DNA of 64,000 bases from Eublepharis macularius (GCF_028583425.1 NC_072796.1:129615464-129679463); one strand, 5' to 3'; shown: positions 17,971 through 28,881, counted from the first letter of the stretch. Numbers and translations: made by a program. Notes: generated by a model from the letters alone, not told the origin.

Positions 17971-18450
17971 CCACAAATCCAAATGTACTTGATACCCAAT
18001 CAGACCCAACCAGAGTCATCCCAAGGTTTTTCTGGCAACCTACACTAAGAATTACCTTGGTGCCCATCTTGTCCAGCATTCCATTATCTACAGTGGCTAA
18101 CCACATTTTTGAGAAACCAACAAACATTGCATTCTACTGGGAACCCCAGTCAAGAGCCAGTTTGGTGTAGTAGTTAGAAGCAACAAGTAAAGCAAAGGAA
18201 CAACGTACCAGAGGGTAAAACATAATATTACTATATCTAATGCTGAAATGTATATTTTTTTAATTTGTTTTTTCTTTTTTCTTTTTAAATATTACTTTCT
18301 TATAAGAAAAGTGCAAAGTACTGAAAGTACAATCAAAGAACAATAAATATCATAAGTACTATAAAGACAAACTATTACAGAGGTCCTTATCAACCATAAA
18401 TACACAACTTAGAACCACAACTCGATGCAATAATCCTATAAATTACCATT
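17971..18450. other. Non-coding DNA, no gene seen
   Basis: AT-rich sequence with a T-rich run near 18250-18290. A fragment of a SINE head (AGCCAGTTTGGTGTAGTAGT) lies at about 18155-18175. Confidence 0.4.
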
Positions 18451-18451
18451 T

Positions 18452-18841
18452 TTAAAGTCCAAAATGTGAACTGCAGTTTGTTAGCGCTTGATTACTGTTT
18501 TATTTCTCTAATTTACATTACAAGTTTATGCCATGTTATTTGCAGAGCAATTCTCAGATCCTCAGGACTCTAACCGAGCACAAATATGCATTAGTTTGGT
18601 GTACTTGTTAAGAGCAGCAGGACTCTAATCTGGACAACCAGGTTTGATTCCTCACTCTTCCACTTGAAGTCAGCTGGGTAACCTTGGGTCAGTCACAGCT
18701 TTCTCAGAGCTCTCTCAGTCTCATCTTCCTCACAGGGTGTCTGTTTTGGGGATAATAATAACATTGACTTCGTAAACTGCTCTGAGTGTGGCATTTAGTT
18801 GTCCTGAAGAACGGTATATAAGCACAAGGTTATTATTATTC
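18452..18841 (+). repeat. Composite repeat: unknown flank plus tRNA SINE
   Basis: 18592-18836 is a tRNA-derived SINE: box A-like GTACTTGTTAAGAGCAGC, ACTCTAATCTGGA, box B-like GGTTTGATTCC, TGAAGTCAGCTGGGTAACCT, and a tail GTATATAAGCACAAGGTTAT. The 140 bp upstream (TCCAAAATGTGAACTGCAGT ... ATATGCATTAGTTTGG) also precede the SINE at 25915-26325 in inverse orientation. SINE and flank therefore travel together as one longer unit, or the pair is a duplication. Confidence 0.7.
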
Positions 18842-19520
18842 CAAAGTACACAGCCTTTGCATATAAGGGTCCTCCCTATCTTTAACGATCCTCTTCTTCT
18901 CCATTACTCCCTCCATTACTCCCTCCATTACTCCCTCTAATCCCCTTTAAGATTCTAAGAAACTCACTCCAGCAACAATCAGGACACATTTTACTTGATT
19001 CTTTAACAATCAACATGCCGATGCAGGGAAGAAAAGAAATATCAACTAATGTATGACATGGAAGATACTGTTTCCAGGGTGCATGCTTAGTTTCCAAAAT
19101 GGACAAAATCAACAGCTGCCTGCACATGCGCTTGCTCTGTGGCCGCCCCCAACTTATTGACTGGCCTGCCAGAGGAGGTTAGGAAAGCTCCCGCTCTCCT
19201 GGCTTTCTGCAAACTATGCAAAACTGAATTATTCAGGAGGGCTTTCTACCCAGATTATAGGACTGTGTCGTAAAAAATAGCTCAGATTGATACTTTTGTA
19301 AGGACAGGGAAAATATGTTATGCTATTGAAGAGGGTCTGCTGATGCAGATATGCACCACTAGGGAGTCTGCACGATGCTAAACATGCTATGTAAATTAGT
19401 TACGAGTTGTTTCAAAAGATTTCATCTCTATGCGCGACTTTACACTTGTTTCCAGTTTTTTCTGCTACTATACCGTATTGTATCTGTTTTCACTGAATGT
19501 CCTACTTGTTCATTATTGTA
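18842..19520. other. Non-coding DNA with a short minisatellite
   Basis: Three copies of CCATTACTCCCT lie at 18901-18936. The rest contains no gene that I recognise. Confidence 0.45.
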
Positions 19521-19527
19521 CTTGCTC

Positions 19528-20379
19528 GCCCTGACCTGGATAGCCCAGGTGAGCCTGATCTCATCAGATCTCAGATGTAGAGATGGGCACAATCTGCATT
19601 ATGAACGTCAAAACCCCACAAAAATGGTGATCGTGCAATTGTGACCCGGTGGATCATGATCGTCCATGGCCAACGATCCAGTATTCGAGAGAGGCCTGGA
19701 TCGTGGTGTTCGGGCTCGATTTGGGAATCCAGACACTCAGGCGCCAGCAATCTATTCCCCTGGCTCCGTTGCCTGAGATCTGTTTGCCCTCCTTCTGTCG
19801 CCCTGGAAACACGAATGGAAGCCCAGATTTCCTTGATCAGCAGGGCTTCCTTCCAACCACGGAGCAGTAAAGCAGTCACACAAGTTGGGAGAAGACACCC
19901 AGAGGAGGGAGGGGGAAGGGGGTGTTCTGTAGCCATGGGCACTCCAATCTCATCCCTGCAAACCCTGATAGGCAGCTCTGACAGCCAAACACAGACAGCC
20001 AAACACAAACACAGATACAGCTGGCATCACCCACCGTTCCTGTATCATTGGGAACAGTGGGACATTCCTCCGCTTTTGCCTCCACGATCCACGATCCGGG
20101 TTCGGGAACGGGAGGTGGTCGTTGCTGTTCGGGAATTCAGAATCATGGTCTGCACTGAACCACAATCCTCTGGTTCTGTAATTTTTTTTTGGTTCATGCC
20201 CATGTCTACTCAGAAGTAAGCAGGGCCGGCCTTGGTTAGTAATTGGATGGAAGACCTGCAACGAAGTCCAGGGCTGCAGAGGCAGGCAATGGCAGACCAC
20301 CTCTGTTTGTCTCTTGCCAAAAAAACCCCACCAGGGGTTGCCATAAGTCAGCTATGACTTGAGGGCACCACACACACAT
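19528..20379 (+). repeat. 5S-rRNA-derived SINE split by a hAT element
   Basis: The left part GCCCTGACCTGGATAGCCC ... GATCTCATCAGATCTCAG and the right part AGTAAGCAGGGCCGGCCTT, GGTTAGTAATTGGATGG ... AGTCAGCTATGACTTGAGGG are one SINE. The 631-bp hAT element at 19578-20208 separates them. The join matches the 5S rRNA-like order (TCTCAGAAG.TAAGCAGGG). Confidence 0.85.
19578..20208. mobile_element. hAT-type non-autonomous element, 631 bp
   Basis: Ends TAGAGATGGGCACAATC and GGTTCATGCCCATGTCTA. Flanks CTCAGATG (19570-19577) and CTCAGAAG (20209-20216) match at 7 of 8 positions. It contains the family words GATCATGATCGTCCATGGCC and ACTGAACCACAATCCTCTGG. Several overlapping open frames (19641-20219 plus strand; 19571-20008 minus strand) lie inside and show no hAT transposase features. 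Confidence 0.82.
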
Positions 20380-20466
20380 TGTTACTTGCTCAGCCAATGT
20401 CCTTCTTGTTGATTATACTGTATTTCACTTGCACTGTGTAATCCTCTTTGGATCTCTTTGGATAAC

Positions 20467-20540
20467 AGAAGAAGGAGAAAGAGAAGGAGAAGGAGAAGGA
20501 GAAGAAGAAGGAGAAGGAGAAGGAGAAGGAGAAGGAGAAG
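20467..20540 (+). repeat. GGAGAA-type simple repeat
   Basis: A purine-only tract of GAAGGAGAAG units, about 74 bp. The flanking open frames on both strands are low-complexity translations of it. Confidence 0.9.
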
Positions 20541-21830
20541 CATCTAAACGTTGTTGCAATGTTCTCTTCTGCATGCAGGTCAAGAACAGGGTATTCTCTC
20601 AAGTTCCTGCTCTTAGGTTCACACAGCAGAGGCAGGTGTATTCAAAAGAGCATCCATTTTTTAGCAAGGCGATATAGGGATGGGAGTGTCTGATTTCTGG
20701 ACATGGGAGTTCATTAGGGCTGTTTGGGAAGGAGAGGAACCTCAGTGGGATATAATACCATGGAGTCAACCCTTCATACAGTCTGCAGTTCTAATTAGCA
20801 AACCAAAAAATCAAGTGTGTTTTGAACATTGTACATTGTATGTGCATTCACTGTGGTGTGTGAACAGGGCTATTATTGATCATTTTTATGTTTTTCTGGT
20901 TCATGATTCTATTGTATTGTTTTTGTGTTGTGAGCTACCTTGAGCTCCAAAGAGTCTCCAAAGAGTTAAGATATATGTGTTATAAATAAATAAATCAAGA
21001 CCAGACAAGCCATTCATATCAAATGCACATAATCAAAAGCCAGACTAGACATTCCAAATTTGTCACTGATGTATTCAGCCACTGATCTCCAAATACTCAA
21101 AACTGCTTTATATTCAGTAAATTCATAAGAGAGGGGTTGTTTTTGTTTTTGGGTTATTAAATCACCCACATTAAATATTAAATCATCCCACGTTTTCCTA
21201 AGCCGGTCTATTTTCCTTGGTCTTATATTTCTCCTTCCAATATTTTTGGGTGAATGTTATCCTGGCAGCTGTAATCATATCAACTAAAGGTTACCTAGGT
21301 AAAAAATTACATTCACCTTTGTATTACTCGGAAAATGGAGCATATGAATTTCCCCAGCGCATTTTGAACGGAAATCAGTGCTCATGGGGAACCTGATCTT
21401 TTCTTGCTGACCATTTCAGGGTATAGCAAGGGTCGCTTTGTAAGACGAAACACGGTCTTCATTTTGCTGTTCGCTCTTGCTACCTGTCCCTGAGTCTTCT
21501 TCCCTCACTGTCACGGTTTTGGATGCTCATTTTGATGGGGGAAAAGACAGAGGAGTGGAGAGTTGCAAGTGAGAAAGGGTTAATTCAGACTTTCAGCATG
21601 CTGAACCTGTGCTAGTGATCACCCCTTTTTTGCTACTCTTTGGCAGAAAGTCACAATGATATTTTATACCAGATGTTTGAGCCCCCCCCCCCCAATTTTG
21701 CGATCTGGGAAAGGCATTCATATTAGGAGAATAGAGTTGTAGTCACATGGGATTGTTCACGTGCTTTCATAAACAGTATAGGGTTGTAGGTTATTGCACT
21801 ATTTACTGCATTATATCATTCTTACCACAT
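20541..21830. other. Non-coding DNA with LINE/MITE scraps
   Basis: The segment near 20690-20765 resembles the 5' half of the TAGGGTTGCCA MITE. 20925-21000 (GTGAGCTACCTTGAGCTCC ... ATAAATAAATAAATC) resembles an L2/CR1-type LINE 3' end. No gene is seen in the remainder. Confidence 0.4.
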
Positions 21831-21834
21831 CAAT

Positions 21835-22335
21835 ATATCTAATTCTCAAGGTGGTCCCATCTGTGGCTACTTAAATAAGAGACTGGAGCCACGAACAGAC
21901 AAAACAGATCTTTCTGCAAACCTAAGAAAAGCCCAAGGTTTGTAGAAAATAATATATTTTCTAATATATATTCTAGAATTTATATATTTTAGAATATATA
22001 TTAGAAAATATTTAGAATCTATATTCTAAATAGAATATATTTAGAATACATATTCTAAAATAAAATGTATTTGGAGGTAAAGCTGTCTCCCAAAAGAAGA
22101 GAAGCAATGTCTGCATCTTTAAGAAGGACATATCCTCTTAGCTCTCATGGCCATTCCAGGGGTTGCTAGGCAACCACAACAATATCACCAGCCTTCAAAC
22201 CTTAATTTCTGTCAGGGAAAGGCAGGGAGCAGGGCCCTTTACCGGGCTATTTAGGCCTCCTTGTCCACCCTTGCAGCTCCAGAGGGAAAACTCATTAGGG
22301 CCAGAGCCAGGAGTAACCACTAGGCAATTTCCAGC
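21835..22335 (+). repeat. Interspersed repeat, pair of 40360-40745
   Basis: Shared landmarks with 40360-40745 in the same orientation are CAATATATCTAAT, TACTTAAAT, GACTGGAGCCA.G.ACAG, AATCTTTCT.CAA, CATCT.TAGCTTTAAGAA, GCCATT...GGTTGCTAGGCAAC, CAGGGCCCTTTCC and AACCACT.GG. Here a roughly 110-bp palindromic AT tract of TAGAATATAT-type words (about 21945-22065) is extra. The family is unknown. Confidence 0.6.
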
Positions 22336-22557
22336 CATGCAAACTGTGCAACTCACCCTGCTGTGGTGGTGGCTATGATTTGATACCACACCATTTCCTT
22401 GGTTGCAGCAGAAGCTTCCCCACAACTTGCACCACTTGGCCAGGCTCCGTGGTGGCCACCACACAACTCATCTGAGCTACTTGCTACCACATGACTTTTG
22501 CAACTTGATCAGACTTTTCTCAGAGAAAGACTACTGTGGGGGAGAAGGAAGCTTAAA
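22336..22557. other. Non-coding DNA, no gene seen
   Basis: No gene. Possibly the continuation of the preceding repeat (CACTTGGCCAGGCTCCGTGG). Confidence 0.35.
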
Positions 22558-22790
22558 ATCACGGTGGTGTAGTGGTTAGAGCGCTGGACTAGGAGTTCAA
22601 GTCCCCTGTTCAAATCGCCACCCTTGCTGTGGAAGATCGCTGGGTCACCTTGGGCCAGTCACTTTCTCTCTCAGCCTAACCTACCCCACAGGGTTGTTGT
22701 GAGGATAAAATGGGGGAGAGGAATATTAGGTAAGCCACTTCGGGTCCCCACTTGGTAGAAAGGTGGTATATAAATTGAACAGATAAATAA
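22558..22790 (+). repeat. tRNA-derived SINE
   Basis: Box A-like GTGTAGTGGTTAGAGCGC, box B-like GTTCAAATCGCC, TGGAAGATCGCTGGGTCACC, GGGTTGTTGTGAGGATAAAA and TCGGGTCCCCACTTGG, ending in AGATAAATAAAA. The overlapping minus-strand open frames here are artefacts. Confidence 0.8.
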
Positions 22791-23160
22791 AACTGAAGAT
22801 GGGAAGAGTTGGTTGGTGAATGGGAAGGAGAGAAGGGAGCAAGAAAAGAGGAGAGGATACGTGGGCTGCCTGAAGAAGGAAAATGGAAACAGTGTGGGGG
22901 AGGAAAATGGTGACCGCCCCCGCAAGACCTTGCAAGTTCCCACTTCCCATTTTCTGATTTCTGTAACCCAGTTTTTGCATTGTTGGTGGTATATTCGATG
23001 GCATTGTTTTCCAATTTTGTAATCTGCCTTGAGTTTCAATGAGGAAGGCTGAGAATCAAACATGCCGACCAGAAGTCTTGTCAAACTCCTGATGGACTTC
23101 CACACACGACCAGACGCCTGTGTTCATCTCAGCTGGTCTCACGACCAGCTGCCCGACTGA
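22791..23160. other. Non-coding DNA, shared with 42795-42960
   Basis: The stretch after the SINE (GGTTGGTGAATGGGAAGGAG, AAGAGGAGAGGATACGTGGG, AACAGTGTGGGG) also follows the SINE at 42590-42795, so SINE and downstream block form a longer repeat unit. No gene. Confidence 0.5.
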
Positions 23161-23585
23161 GAGTCTCTCTTCACAAGGTGCCTTGGCGTGTGTTCATCAA
23201 GCTTAGGGAGACACAATGTTAGCTGGGAAACGTAATTTAAAAAGACAGAGCTGGCGGAGATTGCTCCTCAGAGGGTTTGTTAATTTCATCTTCATCTCCC
23301 CAAAGGCCCTGTCAATTTCCCCTCTCCAATCTAAAACTGTGTGGGATCACAAGCAGAGGGCAATGAGGAATGGAAATGGACTGGAGCTGTGTTCCAGAGC
23401 TGGGCTTGGACCTGGAGAGGTTATAATGGGCTGAAGTTTCCCTTCTGGCATTTCTCACAGCTCCAGTATATAGCAAAGCCTTTGCCCTGTTGCCGGCTCT
23501 GTCTTTTTAAACTCCCCTTCCCTGCTACCATTGCATCTCCCGACACGTGTTCTTCACATGACAGATGTCTCACTTAGAGAGATTC
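23161..23585 (+). mobile_element. MITE, GAGTCTCTC family, 425 bp
   Basis: Starts GAGTCTCTCTTCACAAGGTG and ends TAGAGAGATTC, with TGA on both sides (23158-23160 and 23586-23588). It is co-linear with 14741-15173 (AAAAAGACAGAGCTGGCGGA, GGTTTGTTAATTTCATCTTC, GGCTTGGACCTGGAGAGGTT, CGACACGTGTTCTTC). Confidence 0.8.
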
Positions 23586-23611
23586 TGAGTCGGAGTTTGG
23601 TCGAGCGCCTG

Positions 23612-23885
23612 TGAATTCACATGTCAGTCCCTGGCAGGTAGATCCCTCAAGCCCATCTGTAGTGAATACACGTTGGTTCCATGAGAAGTAGCTCTATTAG
23701 GTCTGCACTCCATCACGAAGTTTGACAGAAGTTGCAATTCAAATCAGGCAATCTCTGTTATACTTCATTTTCCCATACTTCAAACAACAGTTAGAGTTTT
23801 GGCGCACAAGGTTACACAGTTTCTGTGAGAATCAACTTAGTTATGACTATGAATGATAGACAACAACTTATTCCCAGCATCTGGG
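23612..23885 (-). repeat. LTR-like repeat, inverse of 11756-12208
   Basis: In inverse orientation it carries CAGTCCCTGGCAGGTAGATC, AGGTCTGCACTCCATCACGA, CATTTTCCCATACTTC, GGCGCACAA and TGTGAGAATC, matching the copy near 12 kb. No duplication or coding part is visible. Confidence 0.5.
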
Positions 23886-24229
23886 GAGAGTAGCTGAAAC
23901 TGGCATTTAGATACTTCAAAGTTACAGCTAGCCGAGACTCGCATATTTCTCTAAGATAAGAGAGAGGCCCTTGCTTGGGACTTCAGTAACATCTGCACTA
24001 AAGTTATGCAGGAAGAGCGAGACATAGAGTGCATTTTAATTAATACACATTAACACAGCAGCATGGCTTTAGCATAATGGCAGCAGTAGTAAACAATAAA
24101 TGTCAGCAACACAATCCTGGCATGTATGTAGACAGACAGGCATGACATCACATGACCTAAAACACAAGCTGTGTGAATCATGCCTTTTGTTTGGCACAGT
24201 CGCCGGTATGAAAAAAAACCCTCCTTGCA

Positions 24230-24231
<2 letters not shown>

Positions 24232-24274
<43 letters not shown>
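24232..24274 (+). repeat. (CA)n microsatellite
   Basis: About 21 uninterrupted CA units. The open frames with poly-Thr-His or Cys-Val stretches are translations of it. Confidence 0.97.
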
Positions 24275-24275
<1 letters not shown>

Positions 24276-25150
24276 CAAGCTGGTCCATCACCCCAACAGC
24301 AGGGGTTTGTTCTTTCTGAGAAGATAATACAGAGGACTCTACTAATCGTGGTTTGGGTGAGCAGCACGGGTCAACCATGGGACAATTGCTTCCATGTATA
24401 TAAGTGTTCCTTCTGCATTAATGGAAGTCGCATTGCACAGCTCTGACTGCCATTTGCCTTAATAATGAGTTCCTGTCTTCCTAATTAATTGGCACTTTAA
24501 ACAACTAGCACTTTTCAGAAGCAGAAACGAACGGGATCGACAAGCGTCTTATTATGCTGTCAACGTGTCATTTGACGGCAACTGTCCTCCCCCTTTCGAT
24601 TCCTTCTCCATTTCAGTTGTGTCAAATAACATCTCTCCTACTGTTCCGTGAAGTTACCAAATGAGCAGGGTAAATATTTAGTGTCTTGCTTAAAATTTAG
24701 CCACCCTTGGACTCCCTTTCACTTTCATAGCACTTGTTAGAAAAGATCTTCTCAGGGAACGCTATTGTCCCTAATTGATTTTTCTATCCAGAGCCAATGC
24801 CTTTCTTACCATTCCCGTTAAGGAACTGTCTACATTCATGGCATTTCATTGCCCATTTTCCACATTGAGTAGGATTGCCAAACTTCAGATGTAATTTATT
24901 GTAACCAATATGGATTGTTGATGGTCATTGTATATCTACGAGGTCTGTACTATTGCTTTTAATACCTCCGGCAGAAACTGACTTAAGCCAGTGGCTGATG
25001 TTGAAATTTATTTGGCAACTTGCACCTACAGTTTACACACTTGCACTTTAATTGACATAAATTTCAAAAAAATACTATACTGTATATTTAGCGTATTATT
25101 GTGTTAGTTACGGGAATGGTTGTTTATTATTGATTGGCTTTACCCATAAG
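24275..25150. other. Non-coding, unique-looking AT-rich DNA
   Basis: No gene or repeat is recognised. The segment about 24425-24760 has the texture of a conserved non-coding element: AT-rich, no simple repeats, words such as CCTAATTAATTGGCAC. Conservation cannot be tested here. Confidence 0.3.
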
Positions 25151-25159
25151 TGCCCTTAC

Positions 25160-25640
25160 TGTAGTTAAACTTCAGATGGAGCCTGAAGATCTCCAGCCCC
25201 TCCCTCCTCAAACCCTGCCTTCTCCAGGCTCCATGTCTAGGTTTGCCAGGCTGCATCCAGCAATCCCTCAGAGAAAAAGGAGGCAGAGCCTGGCATGCTT
25301 TGTCACGCTGGTGCACTGGTGTCAATTCCAGCAAAACCCAGTAGTGATGCCACTGGATGCTCTAGAATTTCCAAAAAACTCTATGGTAAAACCAAAGATA
25401 TTTTGGAAATTTTAGCATGTCTATGACATCACTTCCAGGTTTTACCAGAAGTGACATCAGAGAGTTGGGTCAAGGCTGGCCCTATCCAATCCCCACTTCT
25501 CATTTCCTCCCACTGGCATTTCAGGTGTTGGTAGGCGGAGTGAAGGTTTGCCAGGAGACATTATAGTGGGAGATCTGGCAGGAGAACTTCACCCCCAAAT
25601 CTCCAGGAAGTTCCCAATTTGAAGCTGACAATGCTCCTCT
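25160..25640 (-). repeat. Fragments of two MITE families
   Basis: 25185-25235 (AGATCTCCAGCCCCTCCCTC, CTTCTCCAGGCTCCA) and 25560-25640 (AATCTCCAGGAAGTTCCC) are pieces of the TAGGGTTGCCA MITE. Between them are repeated CTTCCAGGTTTTACC and AGTGACATCA words like those of the 33835-34286 family. Confidence 0.45.
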
Positions 25641-25914
25641 TAAAGAAGCAGTACACAACACTAACCAGCAGCGGATTTCCAGTCTTCATATCACCTTCGA
25701 CGTGATCCTTTTGCATGGAGATGCTAGTGATTGAACCAAAAAAGCCTCAAACAAGCATTGCATCTATGACTGTATCAAGATACTTTTTGTAGTGTTATTA
25801 CTGCTGCACACAAACTTGTGTACAGCGATAAAAACACTGTACAAAAATGACCATTACGTTATTTTAATAGAATTGTATCACGGTTGATTTTAAAGGGTTA
25901 TTTATCATCATCAT

Positions 25915-26325
25915 CATCATCATTATTATTAACGAAAACAGAAACATTCAGTTTATATACTGCCCTTCAGGACAACTTAATGCCCACTCAGAGCGGTTCA
26001 CAAAGTATGTCATAATTATCCCCACAACAAAACACCCTGTGAGGTGGGTGGGGCTGAGAGAGCTTTGAGAGAGCTGTGACTGACTCAAAGTCACCCAGCT
26101 GGCTTCAAGTGGAGGAGTGGGGAATCAAACCCGGTTCTTCAGATTAGAGTCCTGCCGCTCTTAACAACTACGCCAAACTAATGCATGTTTGTGTTCTGTT
26201 AGAGTCCTGAGGATCTGAGAATTGCTCTGTAAATAACATAGCATAAACTTGTAATTTAAATTAGAGAAATAAAAGAGTAATCAAGCACAAACAAACTGCA
26301 GTTCACATTTTGGACATTGTTAATC
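25915..26325 (-). repeat. Composite repeat: tRNA SINE plus flank
   Basis: Inverse counterpart of 18452-18841. The SINE lies at about 25945-26185 (ACTGCCCTTCAGGACAACTT, CACCCTGTGAGGTGGG, GGAATCAAACCCGGTTCTTC) and the shared flank at about 26186-26325 (ATGCATGTTTGTGTTCTG ... CTGCAGTTCACATTTTGGAC). A short (TCA)n/(TTA)n run lies at its edge (25903-25930). Confidence 0.7.
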
Positions 26326-26650
26326 TTCCATGTTATTTTTTTCATATTTTTTTTTATTTAAAACATATCTGTTCTGCCTTTCCATCCAAATAAAGCCCGC
26401 AAGGTGGACAACATCAAAGCATTAAAACAATTAAAACATTAAAACAGCATTTAAAATGTATATGTAAAATATTTAACAATGCAATAAAAGCATATAGATG
26501 TACAAACACAACTCAGGCAGGGAGAAGGGCCACTAAGAGCATGAAAAGTCTCATGTCTTGACAGATACAAAACTGGGATTGCAAACATTCACAGGTATCC
26601 ATGTGATATCATTCATATGAATGCACTACTATCTCTGCTGCTTTTCAAAG
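26326..26650. other. AT-rich DNA with a LINE 3'-end-like piece
   Basis: CTGCCTTTCCATCCAAATAA, GCCCGCAAGGTGGACAAC and runs of ATTAAAACA (26375-26470) resemble the inverse of an L2/CR1 LINE 3' end. No gene. Confidence 0.4.
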
Positions 26651-26654
26651 TAAA

Positions 26655-26740
26655 ACAAAACTCAAGTGACACTTTGAACACCAACCAGATTTATTCCTGC
26701 ACAAGCTTTCAGGAGTCAGATCTCACTTCTTCAGATGCCC
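26655..26740 (-). mobile_element. PLE 3' tail fragment
   Basis: On the minus strand it reads CATCTGAAGAAGTGAG, then CTCCTGAAAGCTTGTGCAGG, AATAAATCTGGTTGGTG and TTCAAAGTGTCACTTGAG. This has the same order as the PLE tail at 32325-32445. The GC-UUGU-GC hairpin after GAAA is kept. Confidence 0.6.
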
Positions 26741-27466
26741 GCGAAATAGATATATTTCACATCTTTGTATAACCCAAATCACAGAAAAGGGTGGCAGTAC
26801 AGTTGCCAGCAACCTGCAGGAGGGTCATAGGAAGTAGTGTAATATTGGTGACATCTGATAATACATTACTTCAGAGTAAAATCATAGAGTTTCCAGTGAT
26901 TCCTAGAGGTACTGTTTGCCACTTCCGGGTTCTACCTGGACGTGACATAGCATCAGAAATGTTGTTGTGTTTTATTTTCTTGTTCTCCCGCTGCTGCTCT
27001 GAGCAGTGGTGAGCAAAAGGGCTTGCTGGTAAGAGGCCTCCTGTCATAGCAGGGGGCCTAGCAAGACTAGGTTGGGGACAGGTAGAGTGGTGGCAGACAG
27101 AATCTTGGTGTGAATCCTTGTAAATCATTCTAAGGGACTAGATTGAGCATGATTGTGACACTTTATGAATGATGAGTGAGGTCACAGGTTTTAGCCTCCC
27201 TTGAGGTTCCTTTGCAAACAGAAACTCTGTAAGCAAAGTTGGATCCAGGAGGCTATAGTCTGAAACATTAGAAAAATAATATAGAATATCATTTGCTATT
27301 TTGTTAAATGTAATCCATTTTGTTATTGTTGTCTTTTGTCTCTCGTTATTGTTGTCTTTTGTCTCTTGTGTCTGGACAGTGTTACTCTCTCCTGACCCAC
27401 CACTGTTCCTTGGGCTTTGCTCATTCTGGCCAGGAATTAATCGTTCAGGAAGGCTTTGCGGTGGCC
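26741..27466. other. Non-coding DNA, no gene seen
   Basis: No exon was recognised upstream of the RPS20 pseudogene. A TTGTTATTGTTGTC-rich stretch lies at about 27318-27365. Confidence 0.4.
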
Positions 27467-27847
27467 ATGGCATTTAAAGACCCTGGCAAAGCACCCGTAG
27501 AACAGGAAGTTGCAATTCACTGAATCAGAATTACCTTGACAGATCACAACGTGAAATCACTTGAGGAAGTCTGCGCAGATCTGATCAGAGGTGAAAAAGA
27601 GGGAAACCTAAAAGTGAACGGATCTGTTCACGTGCCTACGAAGACTCTGCGAATCACTACCAGGAAAACACCATGTGGTGAAGGTTCCAAGACTTGGGAT
27701 CATTTCCAAATGCAAATTCACAAGCGTCTCATCGATTTGCACAGTGTGTCAGAGATAGCCGAGCAGAGAATTTCCATCAGTATTGAGCTTGGTGTAGAAG
27801 TTGAAGTTACTATTGCTGATGTAATCATTTTTTTAGGAGAACAGTGA
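27467..27847 (+). pseudogene. RPS20: Processed pseudogene of ribosomal protein S20 (uS10)
   Basis: The frame from ATG at 27467 encodes MAFKDPGKAPVEQEVAIH, a TGA stop at 27521-27523, then [20 protein letters not shown]. It continues through [20 protein letters not shown] and [10 protein letters not shown] to [10 protein letters not shown]. This matches vertebrate RPS20 along its whole length of about 119 residues, with no introns although the parent gene is spliced. The TGA replaces the Arg after the His of VAIH, a CGA-to-TGA type change. At the 3' end, GATGTAATC where GATGCTTAA is expected implies a 2-bp loss that shifts the normal stop out of frame, so the frame runs to 27847. No clear poly(A) tail or flanking duplication is visible. 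The parent protein is part of the 40S ribosomal subunit; this copy cannot make it. Confidence 0.93.
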
Positions 27848-28477
27848 CTTTAAGGTCTGTAGCAATATGTCCAAGAAGATTAAAATCATCAATGACATCT
27901 CCAGGTCTTGCACTATGGCATCACCATGACAGATCCTGTTATTCTCAGGGTCTGGGTTTTGGGAAACCTGCAACCTCCATACCTTGAAGCTATTAAGGAA
28001 AAGGAGGGAATACGAATTTATTTTTTTTAAACTGACCTCCGGTTTCACCCCAGGTTTTCCCCTCCTTTTATCCTGAAATTGACCACTTATTGCTTCAGTC
28101 TTATCATCCTTGCTCTCTGACCGAAATCATCACTGCCCGTGACTAGCTGGCCTTCTGCGACACAGGGGTCACAATATTTGAGCTTCCTGATTCAGCAAGC
28201 TTTTGTGACCAAAAACGACAGTAATGAAATGGCTCACATTCAAAGAAGGTGTGGGATGTGGAGAGAAGTTTAAAGGCCTCTGTGTGAGGGGGAAGGGGGG
28301 TTGAAATATCAAAGGAATATTTGAAGGCCAAGCGAATTTGTGTGATACCAAGTAAAATTTTCTTTAGCAATAGGTCAGGACTCTACTCGTTAAGAGAGAT
28401 GTTAATAAATAATTGCCTGTCTGCCTTGCTTGTGCGTTTCCTAGAAAATATGGGAAGTGGTGGTGGGGATTCCAGAA
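27848..28477. other. Non-coding DNA, no gene seen
   Basis: The first part may hold 3' sequence carried with the RPS20 copy, but I cannot tell where it ends. No other gene. Confidence 0.4.
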
Positions 28478-28873
28478 TAGAGATGGGCACGAACCACATT
28501 ATGAACTTCAAAAACCCATGAAATTGGCAGCTGCACGATAGCGATCCGGCGGTTCGTGATTGTCCACAGCCAACAAACCAGCGTTCAGAAGAGGCCTGGT
28601 TCGGTGCGTTCGGCCTTGGATTGGAGAGGGTATAACTCCAAGATCCCTTTTGCAATCTTGTCCAAACTTAGGTGATGGCTGTAGGAGAGCCTGCAAAAGA
28701 CTCCCTGGGAATATGGGCTCTCTAAGTGCCACGGGGGGCGTTCTGCGCCCAACGAACTGCGAACCGGTTCGGCAATGGAAAAAGTTCATTGCGGTTTGTG
28801 ATCTCAGGATCGTCATCGGCACTGAACCACAAACTGCTGGTTCATACATTTTTTTGGTTCGTGCCCGTGTCTA
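28478..28873. mobile_element. hAT-type non-autonomous element, 396 bp
   Basis: Ends TAGAGATGGGCACGAACC and GGTTCGTGCCCGTGTCTA. TTCCAGAA flanks both sides (28470-28477 and 28874-28881), a perfect 8-bp duplication. It shares words with 19578-20208 (CACATTATGAACTTC, CCACAGCCAACAAACCAG, GCACTGAACCACAA). The open frames on both strands inside it show no transposase signature. Confidence 0.9.
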
Positions 28874-28881
28874 TTCCAGAA

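Noticed and set aside
17478..17999. 173-codon open frame on the minus strand
   Set aside because: It spans both termini and the TSDs of the hAT element at 17558-17962, so it cannot be an ancestral gene.
19641..20219. 192-codon open frame, one of the longest in the window
   Set aside because: It lies inside a hAT non-autonomous element and runs into the SINE; overlapping frames are open on the other strand, and no transposase or other domain words are present.
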